NCBI GenBank assembly: GCA_963756455.1
Contig: CAVWNC010000004.1
Span: forward strand, 2,108,001 to 2,172,000
Source: DASQPA01 sp963756455
Lineage (GTDB): Bacteria; Acidobacteriota; Thermoanaerobaculia; Multivoradales; UBA5704
DNA length: 64,000 nucleotides
Direction of reading: 5' to 3'
This document shows positions 34,995-43,631 of this stretch, one piece after another (position 1 is the stretch's first letter; every line of letters begins with the position of its first letter). The notes beneath the pieces are model-generated. The model was not told the DNA's origin. It did not search any database and saw only the letters and a program-made list of their open reading frames with translations. Position numbers and translations under genes: made by a program.

Positions 34995-37670
34995 CTACCG
35001 GCTCTCCAGCAGAGCGACGGGAAAGCGGGCGAGGAGAGCCGCCACAGGCTGCCCTCCCCCGTTGACCTCCTCGCCGGTCAGGACATTGTGAAAGCGGCCG
35101 GCAGGGAGATCGATCGTGGTCTCCCCCCAGTCGCCGCCCCAGCCCATCGTTAGCCGCGGAACGACGGTCACCCCCTGTTCTCTCCGGGTGAACGCCAGGA
35201 CGTGCTCCGCCCCAGGTCCCTGGATGGGGAGAGGGCGATAGATGGAATCGCGGCCGAAGAGCTCGGGCCGGCGGCGGCGCAGGTGGAGGCCCTGGCGGGT
35301 GAGCCAGAGCTTGGGGAGGCCCTCGTCCATGCGCTTGAGGATCGCCTCGGGACTGGGATCTCCCTGCAGATCGGCGAGGAGACGGCGGCGCAGCTCGTAG
35401 TCGACCGGCCGGCGGTTGTCGGGGTCGACGAGGGAGAGATCCCAGAGCTCGCTCCCCTGGTAGAAGTCGGGAACCCCGGGCGCGGTGAGCTTCAGGAGCA
35501 CCTGGGCGAGGGAGTTGATCCGGCCCGGGGCGACGAGCGGGGCGACGAAGGCTGCGAGGTCGGCGGTGAAGGCGGCGTCTCCCCGGACACCCTGGACGAA
35601 GGCGTGGACCGCGGCCTCGTAGGCCGGATCGGGCCGGGTCCAGGAGGTCTTCCGCTTGGCCTCGCGGATCGCCTTCTCCATGTAGGTCCACAGGCGCTCG
35701 GCGTCGATCGGCCAGGCTCCCACGAGGGTCTGGTAGAGGAGAACCTCGGCGCTGGGGTCGGGCGTCGTCTCCCCCCAGTGCTTCCCGTTCACGGACCTCC
35801 AGCGGCGGACCGCCCGCCCCCATTCCTCGGGGATCTCAGAGAGGAGGTCGAGCCGCGCCCGCACGTCCTCGCTCCGCTTGGTGTCGTGGGTCGAGGTCGC
35901 GAGCAGCGACTCCGGCCAATGTTCCTGGATCTCCTGGCAGGCGCGGTGGAATTCCTCCGGCGAAACCCCGAAGCGGCCGGGGTCCCCTCCCACCTCGTTC
36001 AACGCCGTCAGCCGGAGGAAGGTGTAGAACGCCGTGTCCTCCAGGCCCTTGGCCATGACCGGACCGGTCAGCTGCTGGAAGCGCATGGCGAGCTCGCCTT
36101 CGACGTCGCCCGGGATCTTTAAGCTCAGCAGATCGCGCAGAAAATCGAAGAGGTCGCCCGGCAGGTCGCTCCGCTGGGCTCGGGCGCAGGCGATCGCTTC
36201 CTCTATATAGAGGATGTCCGTCTCGCCGACCTCCCGCTCGGCGGAACGGACATAGGTGCGGTAGACCGGGAAGCAGGCCGCGACCTCCGCCAGGGCGAGC
36301 CGCAGATCGAAGCGGGTGTAGTCGCGATGCCGGCGGTGGCGCTCGCAGACCGCGAGGAAGACCTCGGCCAGACGGTTGACGTCGCTCGCCAGGAGCTGCT
36401 CCAAAACGAGATGCTTCTTCTCGCGCACGATCCCCGGCCAGTCGACGCTCTCCCCTGAAACCTCCGCCCAGAGAGCGGTCAGCGGTCCCTCCCCCGCCGG
36501 GTCGACGAAGAGGCCGTTCACGAGATTCAGGAAGTCGTAGCCGGTCGTCCCCGCGATCGGCCAGTCGGCGGGCAGCGGCTCGCCGGGCTCCAGGATCTTC
36601 TCGGCGACGATCCAGGCCCCCGGAGCGCGGCGGCGCAGGCGCTCGAAGTAGCCCGCCGGATCGTAGAGGCCGTCCGGGTGGTCGACCCGCAGGCCGTCCA
36701 AGACTCCCTTCTCCACCCAGTCGAGCACCCGGGTATGGGTGTCCGAGAAGACCCGCTCGTCCTCCGCCCGCAGGCCCACCAGGCTGTGGACGTCGAAAAA
36801 GCGGCGGTAGTCCAGCTCCCGCCCGGCGGTGCGCCAGAAGGCCGGCCGGTAGTTCTGGCGCTCCAGAAGAGCGTCGAGCCGGTCGGGATCGGCGTTCACC
36901 GCCGCGACCTGGGCATCGACCGCCGCCGCCACCTCCGGCTTCTCCGCGGCGAGCCGGTGGAGCTGGCCGCGGAGAACCTCCTTGTCGCGGTGCCGGGTGA
37001 GGACGCTCTCGCGATCGGTGAGGGTCGAGAGGGGGAGGCGCGCCAGGGCATCGGCGATGAAGGCCAAGTCCGGCGAGCCGCAGCGCCGGGCGGCCTCGGC
37101 GAGGAGAGTGTCGAGCGAGCTCGGGGCGACCGGCATCCGGTGCTCGTGGTAGTGGATCTCGAAGCCGCCGCCGTCCCGGACGAGCGTCATCTCCCCCGCC
37201 TCCAGCACCCGGCCGTAGTGGTCGCCCAGGATGGGGAGGAGGACCGTGTTGCGCAGGCGCGTCTGCGGCGGGTCCCAATCGACGTCGAAATAGGCGGCAT
37301 AGCGGGACGCCGGCCCGTTCTCCAGCACGTCCCACCACCAGACGTTCCGCCGTCCCCCCCGGGGATCGATCGACATGTGGTTGGGAACGATGTCGAGCAC
37401 CTGCCCCAGCCGCGCCTCGCCCAAGGCCCGGCAGAACCGGGCATGCCCCGCCTCTCCCCCCAGCTCCTCGTTCACTCGCGAGGGATCGACCACGTCATAA
37501 CCATGGGTGCTCCCCGCCGCTGCCTGGAGGTAGGGGGAGCAGTAGACATGGGAGACCCCGAGGTCTCTGAGGTAGGGAGCGATGGCGGCGGCGGCGGCGA
37601 AGCCGAAACCCGCGTGGAGCTGCAGCCGGTAGGTCGAGAGCGGTGTGGGCACACCATCCTGGGCGTGCAA
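34995..37670 (-). CDS. treY: Malto-oligosyltrehalose synthase
   Basis: The 891-residue GH13 enzyme turns the reducing end of malto-oligosaccharides into a trehalose unit. Motifs are STYRLQLHAGFGFAAAAAI, LDIVPNHMSID (region I), GLRVDHPDGLYDP (nucleophile Asp), IVAEKILEPGEPLP (acid Glu), TSTHDTKRSEDVRARL, and PGVPDFYQGSELWDLSLVDP near the C-terminus, all as in TreY. TreZ, which frees trehalose, is not in the window. Trehalose is probably made as a stress solute. Confidence 0.95.
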   Translation of the reverse strand: MHAQDGVPTPLSTYRLQLHAGFGFAAAAAIAPYLRDLGVSHVYCSPYLQAAAGSTHGYDVVDPSRVNEELGGEAGHARFCRALGEARLGQVLDIVPNHMSIDPRGGRRNVWWWDVLENGPASRYAAYFDVDWDPPQTRLRNTVLLPILGDHYGRVLEAGEMTLVRDGGGFEIHYHEHRMPVAPSSLDTLLAEAARRCGSPDLAFIADALARLPLSTLTDRESVLTRHRDKEVLRGQLHRLAAEKPEVAAAVDAQVAAVNADPDRLDALLERQNYRPAFWRTAGRELDYRRFFDVHSLVGLRAEDERVFSDTHTRVLDWVEKGVLDGLRVDHPDGLYDPAGYFERLRRRAPGAWIVAEKILEPGEPLPADWPIAGTTGYDFLNLVNGLFVDPAGEGPLTALWAEVSGESVDWPGIVREKKHLVLEQLLASDVNRLAEVFLAVCERHRRHRDYTRFDLRLALAEVAACFPVYRTYVRSAEREVGETDILYIEEAIACARAQRSDLPGDLFDFLRDLLSLKIPGDVEGELAMRFQQLTGPVMAKGLEDTAFYTFLRLTALNEVGGDPGRFGVSPEEFHRACQEIQEHWPESLLATSTHDTKRSEDVRARLDLLSEIPEEWGRAVRRWRSVNGKHWGETTPDPSAEVLLYQTLVGAWPIDAERLWTYMEKAIREAKRKTSWTRPDPAYEAAVHAFVQGVRGDAAFTADLAAFVAPLVAPGRINSLAQVLLKLTAPGVPDFYQGSELWDLSLVDPDNRRPVDYELRRRLLADLQGDPSPEAILKRMDEGLPKLWLTRQGLHLRRRRPELFGRDSIYRPLPIQGPGAEHVLAFTRREQGVTVVPRLTMGWGGDWGETTIDLPAGRFHNVLTGEEVNGGGQPVAALLARFPVALLESR

Positions 37671-37730
37671 GGGGCGGGCCGGGCCGATCCGGGAGCGGAT
37701 CGCGGCGGGCGGGTGAGACCAAGGGCGGCG

Positions 37731-38516
37731 TCAGGGCGCGACCGCCTGGTAGGAATCCCCCAGGCGCACCTCGTCGTAATAGACGTGGTTGGTCGTCGGA
37801 ACTCCCTTGCCGCGGTAGAGGCCGAGCCGCAGATAGTTGGAGCTCGGGCTGTAGAGCGTCGGGGCGTATTTTTTTCCACCGGTGAACGGGTGGCCGTCCA
37901 GCCAGGCCTCGACGAATCCATCCTTCCCCGTCGACCACCGGACGTGGAACACCAGATCGATCCAGGCTCCCAGGCGGATCGGTCGCCCTCCGAGCGTCCG
38001 GGGAGGTCCGGTCGAGGTCGTCTGGCCGATGAGGAGCAGGACGTGTCGCCCCTCGTCGCGCACGAGGTGCAGGGTGAGCGGGGGCGCGCCCATCCTCTTC
38101 TGGCCTTCCGCCCCGGGCCGCTGGTGCCACTGCGCGAGGATCTGGAACTGGTCTCCGGGAGGATCGGCGTAGTCGGTCGGGATCAGGAGGCTCCAGCCGT
38201 ACCAGATCTCGCCGCCCTGGCCTCCACGGGCGCGCTCGATCTCCTTATCCCCCACCTTGAGCTCGGCCCGCTCCTTGCTCGCCGCGATGTCGCCCGGGAC
38301 GAGGGAGATGCGCACCGCGTGCCGCCCCTTGCGCACGGGGTGGGTGACGACCACCGCCCGCTCCGGGAGAGCGACGTCCAAGATCCAACCGTCGAGCCCA
38401 CCGGTCTCGAAGTCGCCACAGAACCACACCCCACGGCGTGGCGCCGTGGAGGCCGGGGCGGCGGCCAGAGAGATGCAGGCCACGAGCAGGATGAAGACCT
38501 TGGCTCGGCGGATCAT
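37731..38516 (-). CDS. Secreted polysaccharide-lyase-like (heparin lyase I family) protein
   Basis: The 261-residue protein has a signal peptide (KVFILLVACISLAAAPASTA). The mature beta-jelly-roll has GVWFCGDFETGGLDGW, KGRHAVRISLVPGD, ERAELKVGD, EIWYGWSLLIPTDY, WIDLVFHVRWS, GFVEAWLDG and NYLRLGLYRGKG, the pattern of PF14099-type lyases. It probably cleaves a uronic-acid polysaccharide outside the cell. The assignment is by fold pattern, and the true substrate is unknown. It is 60 bp upstream of treY on the same strand. Confidence 0.8.
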   Translation of the reverse strand: MIRRAKVFILLVACISLAAAPASTAPRRGVWFCGDFETGGLDGWILDVALPERAVVVTHPVRKGRHAVRISLVPGDIAASKERAELKVGDKEIERARGGQGGEIWYGWSLLIPTDYADPPGDQFQILAQWHQRPGAEGQKRMGAPPLTLHLVRDEGRHVLLLIGQTTSTGPPRTLGGRPIRLGAWIDLVFHVRWSTGKDGFVEAWLDGHPFTGGKKYAPTLYSPSSNYLRLGLYRGKGVPTTNHVYYDEVRLGDSYQAVAP

Positions 38517-38784
38517 TGACGTTCATTCTACAAAAATGCGCAGGCCGCCGCCGGATCGACGGCAAGCCCTACTTGGCCGTCCTCCTGTGCCGATCGGTTC
38601 CAAGCGTCTCGCGTCTCGCGTCTCGCGCCAACCTCCCCCACCGTTTGGGTTGCATCCTGAGAGGCTTATCCGCCCGTCCTATGGGCGGTGCCGCCCCGAT
38701 GGAAACCGCGGGACGGAAGCCTCCCGCTGCGCTTCGCCACCGCCCCCCTCGGCTCCGCCCGCCGTTCCACAGGGGGTTTGGAAA

Positions 38785-39155
38785 TCGCTGCCCGGACTGT
38801 CACGGCGGCCGTGCGCTTCGAGGGGTCTAGAGACTGCGGATCGTTCCAGATTGCGCGCAACAGCTCGACATGGCGAGGTCGCGCAGGAAGATCCGCTTGT
38901 GGTGGCCGTCGGGAAAGGCGCGGTAGACCCCGGTACCGTCGAACGAGGCATAGACGTCGAAGCAGTAGCCGATGTCGCAGACGAGGAGGAAGGGGGGAGG
39001 CGCGTTGAGATTTGTGGCATAGCCCAGAGCCTGGCCATGCGCCGCGCTCATGATCTGGTTCCAGGCCGGCGAGTCCCGCCGCTGCGGCCCGGTCGCTGCG
39101 CGCTGCTTCGCCTCCAGGAGGAAGCACCCTTGGTAGGCATAGCGAGGCAGGGATG
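38785..39155 (-). pseudogene. Remnant of a type IIL (MmeI-like) restriction-modification enzyme
   Basis: A stretch reading YQGCFLLEAKQ (the E-x-K of a PD-(D/E)xK nuclease), then NQIMSAAHGQALGYATNL, PPPFLLVCDIGYCFDVYASF, DGTGVYRAFPDG and IFLRDLA matches the N-terminal nuclease part of large single-chain restriction-methylase enzymes. Near 38874 the frame shifts to ELLRAIWNDPQSLDPSKRTA, the next family motif. The about 1000-residue enzyme is otherwise missing, including its methylase. The two frames and lack of flanks show a decayed piece. Confidence 0.6.
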
Positions 39156-39259
39156 ATCCGAGCCGGCGGGAGGTTGATCTCGTGCCTGAAACGGTATGAT
39201 GGCTAAGCTCTGGAGGCGTGAAGGTCTTTGGAGGCCGCCCAGGCAAGAGGTAGCTCTCG

Positions 39260-39370
39260 ATGAAGGCTGAGGATTTCGACCGGAATTCGAGGACGCTTGA
39301 GGACATTACCGAGATGCTGGGCCTGGCGGCCGCGCGCCGTCCCGGGCAAGAGACGCGTCGCGACCACGTC
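39260..39370 (+). pseudogene. Truncated BrnA/CopG-type antitoxin fragment
   Basis: The ATG at 39260 begins MKAEDFDRNSRTLEDITEML and continues GLAAARRPGQETRR. This matches the conserved start of BrnA-like antitoxins (MKAEEFDxxFDxGED, then RPG-E--RVNVDFP). After RRDHVDPF the frame enters the 64-bp repeat array, so the DNA-binding half is lost. No toxin partner is recognised upstream. Confidence 0.5.
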
Positions 39371-39770
39371 GATCCGTTCCAGAGAGACCCAACTTCGAAC
39401 CTCGACCTACGTGGTTCCACGCCAGAACCAGGTAGATCCACGCTAAAAGCACCCGACCTCAAGCCTGGATCTACATGGTTCCGCGCCAGAACCACCTAGA
39501 TCCGCACCCAAAGCACCCGACCTCAAGCCTCGATCTGGGTGGTTCCGCGCCAGAACCACGTAGAGCCGAGCCCAAAGCACCCGACCTCAAGCGTGGATCC
39601 AGGTGGTTCCACGGCAGAACCACCTGGATCCGCGCCAAAAGCACCCGGCCTCAAGCCTCGTTCTAGGTGGTTCCACGCCAGAACCATGTAGATCCACGCC
39701 AAAAGTACCCGACCTCAGACCTGGATCTAGGTGGTTCCACGCCGGAACCACCTGGATCCAAACCCCGAGT
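39347..39770. repeat. Tandem array of six to seven 64-bp units, each containing a long hairpin
   Basis: The marker GTGGTT occurs at 39411, 39475, 39539, 39603, 39667 and 39731, an exact 64-bp period, with a more degenerate unit before. Each unit has a 37-base inverted repeat (for example 39595-39631 and 39723-39759) with arms such as GGATCCAGGTGGTTC and GAACCACCTGGATCC around a 7-base loop. A 27-base spacer with the core AAAGCACCCGACCTCAAGC follows. Unit 4 shows paired changes on both arms (T to C, A to G), and unit 6 has a G-T-compatible change. The spacers are alike, so this is not a CRISPR. Confidence 0.85.
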
Positions 39771-39939
39771 ACCCCAACGCCACACCGGAGAACGGCAGCT
39801 CCGGAGGCGAAGCTCCCTCCCTCCAGGCTCGATTTCCCCACCTTCGGTGCGGAGGCAAGGAGCAGGCCCTGCCGAAACAGGCGTCCCCCGACTCATCCGA
39901 ATCCCCATCGGCTCCGGATAGGGGGAAAGACTTCTCCAC

Positions 39940-39974
39940 GGGCGGGTGGCCCGACGTGGTGCCCGCCCCTTTTT
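39940..39974 (+). terminator. Rho-independent terminator candidate
   Basis: GGGCGGG (39940-39946) pairs with CCCGCCC (39962-39968), followed by CTTTTTA. It lies 180 bp downstream of the hairpin array and 70 bp before the phzF-like gene, with no plus-strand gene between. It could end a transcript coming through the array. Confidence 0.5.
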
Positions 39975-40045
39975 ACTTCCCAGCGAAAGAAAGAGGAAGA
40001 GCCGGCAGGCTATACTCCGCGGGTCGTCCATCCCAGGAGAGCCCG

Positions 40046-40855
40046 ATGCCCCTTCCCCTCTACCAGGTCGATGCCTTCACGGACCGCGCTTTCGCCGGCA
40101 ACCCGGCCGCGGTCTGCCTGCTGCCCGCGCCGCGCGAGGCGGATTTCCTCCAGGCCGTGGCGAACGAGATGAACCTCGCCGAGACCGCCTTCCTCGTCCG
40201 CCGTGGCGCCGAAACGTCCGCCGGCTGGGACCTGCGCTGGTTCACTCCCGCGGCCGAGGTCCAGCTCTGCGGCCACGCCACTTTAGCGAGCGCCCACGTC
40301 CTCTGGCAGACGGGCGAGCTGGCCGCCGGCGAGCAGGCCCGTTTCCATACGCTCTCGGGGCTCCTCACCGCCGAGCAGCAGGGAGACTGGATTCTCCTCG
40401 ACTTCCCCGCCGAGCCCGCGGTCGAAGAGAAGGACCCGCCCGCGATCCTCGCCGAGGCGCTGGGCGCGGCACCCCTCTGGATCGGCCGCAACCGCTTCGA
40501 CTACCTGGTCGAGCTGTCCTCGGCCGCCGCCGTCCTTGCGCTGGCGCCCGACTTCCGCGCCCTCGCCACCCTGCCGGTCCGCGGGGTGATCGCCACCGCC
40601 CGCGCCGCCGAGGCGCCGTTCGACTTCGTCTCCCGCTTCTTCGCCCCCGCGGTGGGGATCGACGAAGACCCGGTGACCGGCTCGGCACACTGCGCCTTAG
40701 CTCCCTTCTGGCGCGACCGGCTCGGCAGGGACACCCTCCTCGGCCGCCAGATCTCGCGGCGCGGCGGCACCGTCCGGGTCCGCGTGGCGGGCAACCGGGT
40801 CGAGCTCGGCGGCCAGGCGGTGACCGTGCTCGCGGGCGAGCTGGTCACCCCGTAG
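40046..40855 (+). CDS. PhzF-family isomerase-like protein
   Basis: ATG 40046 after AGGAG gives 269 residues. Motifs are YQVDAFTDRAFAGNPAAVCL, MNLAETAFLV (with the conserved acidic Glu of AET), LRWFTPAAEVQLCGHATLAS, SRFFAPAVGIDEDPVTGSAH and ISRRGGTVRVRV. This is the diaminopimelate-epimerase-like PhzF fold, in which Glu in the first domain acts as acid/base. Genomic members outside phenazine clusters have unknown substrates. No phenazine genes are near. Upstream in-frame extension to 39731 is repeat sequence and was rejected. Confidence 0.9.
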   Translation: MPLPLYQVDAFTDRAFAGNPAAVCLLPAPREADFLQAVANEMNLAETAFLVRRGAETSAGWDLRWFTPAAEVQLCGHATLASAHVLWQTGELAAGEQARFHTLSGLLTAEQQGDWILLDFPAEPAVEEKDPPAILAEALGAAPLWIGRNRFDYLVELSSAAAVLALAPDFRALATLPVRGVIATARAAEAPFDFVSRFFAPAVGIDEDPVTGSAHCALAPFWRDRLGRDTLLGRQISRRGGTVRVRVAGNRVELGGQAVTVLAGELVTP

Positions 40856-40882
40856 CGGGAGCTCCGAACCAAGGCGTGCGCT

Positions 40883-42124
40883 TTAGAGGAGCTCTTGGGA
40901 CGGCACCCGCACCCGTGGGTGCCGCGCCAGGGAGAGGAGCCCGACCGCGGCGGCCCCGAAGCCCGAGGCGGCGCCGACGCCGAGCGCCCAGCGGGGACCG
41001 CAGAGGTCCGCCACCCAACCGACGAGGGGCGCCCCGATCAGAGTGCTGCCCAGGGCGATGGCGAGGAGGATCGCCAGTACCCGTCCCCGCATGCCGGGCT
41101 CGGTCGCGAGCTGCACCACGCTGTTCGCGGTCGTCGTGAAGGTCTGCGCCGACACCCCGATGAGGATCAAGGAGAGGCCGAAGAGGGTGTAGGTGGGCAT
41201 GAGCGCGGCGATCGTGAAGCCCAGGCCGAAGGCCGCGGCGCCGGTGACCAGGACGGCCAGCCGGGGGTTCTCCCGGCGGGCGGAGAGGAGCGCCCCGGTG
41301 ACCGAGCCGACCGCCAGGATCGAGGTCAGGAATCCGAACCGGCCCGCGCCGGCATGGAAGACGGTCACCGCCATCGTGGAGAGGAAGATCGGGAAGTTGA
41401 GCCCGAAGGCGCCGATCAGGAAGAGCATCAGGAGGGCCGCCCGGATGTCCGGCCGCTGCCAGGCGTAGCGGAAGCCCTCGCCCAACCCCCGCCGGCCCCG
41501 CGGCGCCCGGTCGCCCGGGCGGAGCTCGCCGACCCGCAGGAGGCTGAGCGCGGCGAGGACGGCGCCGAACGAGATCGCGTTGACCACGAAGGCCCACCCG
41601 GTGCCGACCGCGGCGAGGAGGAGGCCGGCCGCGGCGGGACCGAGCATCCGCGCGGCGTTGAACGAGGTCGAGTTGAGCCCCACGGCGTTCGGCAGGTCCG
41701 CCTCGCCGACCAGCTCCGAGACGAAGGACTGCCGGGCCGGCGCGTCGAAGGCGGTGACGGTGCCGAGGAGAAAGGCGAAGAGATCGACATGCCAGAGCTG
41801 GACCCGCCCGGAGAGGGTCAGGAGCCCCAGCCCGAGGGCGAGCGCGCCCATTGCCGCCTGGGTGACGAAGAGGAGCTTCCGGCGTTCGAAGTGATCGGCC
41901 GCGAAGCCGGTCAGCGGCAGGAAGAGAACCTGGGGACCGAACTGGAGCGCCATGACGACCCCGAGCGCGGTCGCGTTTCTGTGGGTGAGCTGGGTGAGGA
42001 CGAGCCAGTCCTGGGCGGTGCGCTGCATCCAGGTCCCGACGTTCGAGACCAGCGCTCCGGCCGCCCAGAGCCGGTAGTTGTAGAGGCGGAGAGAGCGGAA
42101 CGTGCCGTAGAGGAAGCCCTTCAC
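40883..42124 (-). CDS. MFS transporter (MFS_3/EntS-like)
   Basis: The GTG at 42124 gives 413 residues and about 11-12 membrane helices. Motifs include RLWAAGALVSNVGTWMQRTA, DHFERRK (the MFS loop 2-3 pattern with FA preceding), AFDAPARQSFVSELVG and GLNSTSFNAARMLGPAAAGL, characteristic of enterobactin-exporter-like drug efflux proteins. It overlaps the isochorismatase-family gene by 4 bases and is the last gene of a MarR-controlled operon. Likely an efflux pump for a small aromatic compound. Confidence 0.9.
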   Translation of the reverse strand: MKGFLYGTFRSLRLYNYRLWAAGALVSNVGTWMQRTAQDWLVLTQLTHRNATALGVVMALQFGPQVLFLPLTGFAADHFERRKLLFVTQAAMGALALGLGLLTLSGRVQLWHVDLFAFLLGTVTAFDAPARQSFVSELVGEADLPNAVGLNSTSFNAARMLGPAAAGLLLAAVGTGWAFVVNAISFGAVLAALSLLRVGELRPGDRAPRGRRGLGEGFRYAWQRPDIRAALLMLFLIGAFGLNFPIFLSTMAVTVFHAGAGRFGFLTSILAVGSVTGALLSARRENPRLAVLVTGAAAFGLGFTIAALMPTYTLFGLSLILIGVSAQTFTTTANSVVQLATEPGMRGRVLAILLAIALGSTLIGAPLVGWVADLCGPRWALGVGAASGFGAAAVGLLSLARHPRVRVPSQELL

Positions 42125-42684
42125 GCGCGGGTTTGGTCGAGGAGGGCGAGAATCTCCCCGGTCGTCCCGGTCTCGCCCAGCCGAGGGAAGATCCGGGTCA
42201 GGCTGTTGGTGTGCGCGTCTAAGTTTCGGTCGGTCATGGCGTCGGTCGCCAGGGTGACGTTGTAGCCCAGCTCGTGCGCCTGGCGGGCGGTCGATTCGAC
42301 CCCGATGCTCGTCGCCACCCCGACGACCACGAGCTGGGTGACGCCGCGGCCCTTCAGGGTCTCGTCGAGAGCGGTGTGCGAGAAGGCGCCCCAGGTCCGC
42401 TTGGTCACCGTGAGATCCTCCGGCTGCCGGCGGAGCTCGGGGACGAGCTCGCTCCAGCCGTCGGGCCGCGGCCCCCCGGGGACGGCCTGCTCCGTCCGGC
42501 CCGGCGCGGCGGCGACGGCGTTGACCAGGACGACGGGCAGCCGGTGGCGGCGGAACGCGTCCGCCAGGACGACGGCGTTCTTCACCACCTCGGCGATGGG
42601 ATGGACGGTGGGGAGGGCGACGACGCCCTGCTGCAGGTCGATGACGACGAGCGCGGTCTGGGGATCAAGGGTGGTTACCGCCAT
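42121..42684 (-). CDS. Isochorismatase-family hydrolase lacking the catalytic Cys
   Basis: The 187-residue alpha/beta protein has ALVVIDLQQGV (catalytic Asp16), LTVTKRTWGAFSHTALD (catalytic Lys) and VVVGVATSIGVESTARQAHE. In amidase-type members Cys stands in the last motif; here Gly occupies it, as in the vinyl-ether hydrolases EntB and PhzD. This suggests hydrolysis of a non-amide substrate, or loss of amidase chemistry. It sits between marR and the efflux gene. Confidence 0.87.
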   Translation of the reverse strand: MAVTTLDPQTALVVIDLQQGVVALPTVHPIAEVVKNAVVLADAFRRHRLPVVLVNAVAAAPGRTEQAVPGGPRPDGWSELVPELRRQPEDLTVTKRTWGAFSHTALDETLKGRGVTQLVVVGVATSIGVESTARQAHELGYNVTLATDAMTDRNLDAHTNSLTRIFPRLGETGTTGEILALLDQTRA

Positions 42685-42720
42685 TCGGAAGCTCCTTCGG
42701 GTGAAGTGGGTGGATCGGGA

Positions 42721-43179
42721 TCAGGAATCGAGGAGGCGTAGGAGGAGCGCGAGGCTGGCGGCGAGCTCCTCCTGCTCGCCGGCCGAGAGGTGGGTGCGGA
42801 GGGCCCGGTACAGCCAGTCCTCCCGCGCCGCCCGCCCGGCCTGGACCTTTTCCCGGCAGGCTGTGGTGAGCGAGAGGACGGTCTGCCGCCCGTCGGCAGG
42901 ATCCGGCGCTCCGCTCACGAGGCCAGCCGCCTTCAAGGTGGCGAGGGTTTCGCCCATGGACTGCGGTCGCACCCCCTCCGCCCGCGCGAGGGCGGTCACG
43001 GTCGCGGGTCCCTCGCGCTCCAGGCGGCTCAGAACCTTGAGCTGCGCCAACGTGAAGTCCCCGAGGTGCGCCTCCTCCCGCAGCCGCCGGTGCAGCCGGC
43101 CGATCAGAACCCGGAGCTCTCCCGCGAGCGCGGTGGCCATCGTCGTTTCGGAGTCGCTCTGTGGGGGTCTTTTGCCCAT
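42721..43179 (-). CDS. MarR-family transcriptional regulator
   Basis: The 152-residue winged-helix protein has FTLAQLKVLSRLEREGPATV, LARAEGVRPQSMGETLATLK (recognition helix) and the wing DPADGRQTVLSLT. MarR proteins repress by binding inverted repeats and release on ligand binding. A matching inverted repeat lies at 43197-43222 just upstream. It leads an operon with an isochorismatase-like hydrolase and an MFS pump, a common detoxification arrangement. The start may also be at the internal Met (MATALAGELR). Confidence 0.92.
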   Translation of the reverse strand: MGKRPPQSDSETTMATALAGELRVLIGRLHRRLREEAHLGDFTLAQLKVLSRLEREGPATVTALARAEGVRPQSMGETLATLKAAGLVSGAPDPADGRQTVLSLTTACREKVQAGRAAREDWLYRALRTHLSAGEQEELAASLALLLRLLDS

Positions 43180-43196
43180 GGCGTGCTTCCAGATAG

Positions 43197-43222
43197 GAAG
43201 GAATCCTGTAAAGGTTACCTTC
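43197..43222. promoter_or_regulatory. Candidate MarR operator
   Basis: GAAGGAATCC and GGTTACCTTC form a 10-bp inverted repeat with two mismatches around a 6-base centre (TGTAAA). It lies 17 bp upstream of the marR start, where autorepression of the three-gene operon would be expected. Confidence 0.55.
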
Positions 43223-43351
43223 GCATCTCGGGGATGTCAAGCTGGCGGGGAGGACGGGCGCGCAGGAGGCGGACTCAGGCGACGCGGCTGCCGGGATTCG
43301 ACCGGAGGCGCCCGGGCTTGCCGAGATTTACAAACCCTCAAAGATCCGAGA

Positions 43352-43630
43352 TCAACCGCCGATGAGCTCGGGGCCGGCGGGGAGGACGACGCGGAAGCCC
43401 TGACCCCCGAACCCGTCCCCCGGGAACCCATTGATCCGAAACGCCGCGCGCGCCCTTACTGCGACGACCCAGAAGCCGCCACCGCGGGTTACGCGCCCGC
43501 CGCCGCCGGGGGGGCCCCAAGGATCGACCTGCGGCTCTTTGCCATAGGGGGCTTGCCAGTCGGCCACCCACATCCCTTCGACACCATTCTGTTTCCAACC
43601 ACCCAACGGCCCCCATCGTCGCTTTAACAC
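43352..43630 (-). pseudogene. C-terminal fragment of a SUMF1/FGE-type protein resembling a DGR variable region
   Basis: The reading GMWVADWQAPYGKEPQVDPW, then RVTRGGGFW, R-A-R-A-A-F-R, and finally GFRVVLPAG has the skeleton of the SUMF1/FGE fold end (usually GNVWEWVADWYxPY..VDPxGP..RVLRGGSW...R.A.R....GFRVVL). Positions that are Asn-rich in the template of diversity-generating retroelements hold varied residues here (VVAV, ARA, ING, GDGFGGQ). The N-terminal part is missing and the frame begins at an intron-like fragment. No reverse transcriptase or template repeat is in the window. Confidence 0.5.
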
Positions 43631-43631
43631 G

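Noticed and set aside
39347..39770. CRISPR array
   Set aside because: Repeats are spaced regularly, but the sequences between hairpins are conserved rather than unique, and no cas gene is present.
43280..43330. tRNA-like piece CCGGTCGAATCCCGG on the minus strand
   Set aside because: Only a T-arm-like hairpin with a missing base; no acceptor, D or anticodon arms around it.
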